Source: an uncultured Prevotellaceae bacterium
GTDB taxonomy: Bacteria > Bacteroidota > Bacteroidia > Bacteroidales > Bacteroidaceae
Reading direction: 5' to 3'
Assembly (NCBI GenBank): GCA_902800595.1
Contig: CADCFA010000017.1
Span: forward strand, 1,048-39,208
Length of the DNA: 38,161 nucleotides
The notes under the pieces were generated by a model that had not been told where the DNA came from, made no database searches, and was given only the letters and a program-made list of their open reading frames with translations. A program made the position numbers and the translations under genes. Positions 38,126 through 38,161 of this stretch are shown one piece after another (within the stretch, counting starts at the first letter, position 1; the number at the start of each line of letters is the position of its first letter).

Positions 38126-38161
38126 CGAAAAATATGCTAACGAATAGCAGAGTTTGGCAGA

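Overview
The window comes from a member of the Bacteroidota, most likely a Prevotella-type Bacteroidales. The evidence is the Bacteroidales form of the S13-S11-S4-RpoA-L17 block, promoters of the form TTTG-N19-21-TAnnTTTG instead of sigma70 boxes, LytS/LytTR two-component pairs, an OMP_b-brl_3 type TonB receptor, a BspA-like LRR protein, a DUF4831 protein and family-9/43 glycoside hydrolases. No tRNA, rRNA, CRISPR array or insertion sequence was seen. The window opens inside rpsM and ends just upstream of an nnr gene.

Layout. (1) 1-3041: end of the ribosomal-protein operon (rpsM partial, rpsK, rpsD, rpoA, rplQ) with a strong terminator; rpoA carries an apparent 17-nt deletion and is out of frame near its start. 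(2) 3083-3943: a glycine-zipper lipoprotein gene, convergent with (3) a minus-strand block running from 11070 down to 3931: a GH43 lipoprotein gene broken by a frameshift, an M3 peptidase, metY, a terminator that overlaps the next promoter, gdhA and rlpA. (4) 11205-12774: glutamine synthetase and a long palindromic terminator. (5) 12780-15895: a loose accessory stretch with an MntA/HepT toxin-antitoxin pair, a 122-nt foldback element, an AT-rich LRR protein plus lipoprotein, two arrays of short repeats spaced about 22 nt, and a possible small RNA. (6) 15896-18907: a 1003-residue protein joining receiver-like domains to a PEP-synthase-type ATP-binding domain, overlapping tail to tail with a YqiA-esterase/NT5C-HAD fusion. 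(7) 20023-23241: aquaporin and GH9 genes in one operon. (8) 23242-34254: a membrane and regulation cluster. A LytS/LytTR pair and a TonB-type receptor lie on minus; divergent from them is a TolC-MacA-ABC-MacB efflux operon that ends in its own LytS/LytTR pair. (9) 34272-38125: class II aldolase behind a large inverted repeat, then nnr and DUF4831 on minus.

How the genes fit together. gdhA and glnA give two routes of ammonium assimilation, and metY adds sulfur to homoserine. GH9, GH43 and the aquaporin fit a polysaccharide-using gut or rumen anaerobe. In region 8 the divergent intergenic stretch holds 12-nt direct repeats exactly 21 nt apart just upstream of the receptor promoter, the spacing expected of LytTR regulators. 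I infer that one or both flanking LytTR proteins control the receptor and the efflux operon.

Most worth a second look: the receiver/ATP-grasp protein without phosphotransfer domains, the candidate LytTR operators, the foldback leader, the 22-nt-period arrays, the recurring near-leaderless promoters, and the two broken genes, which need checking against reads.
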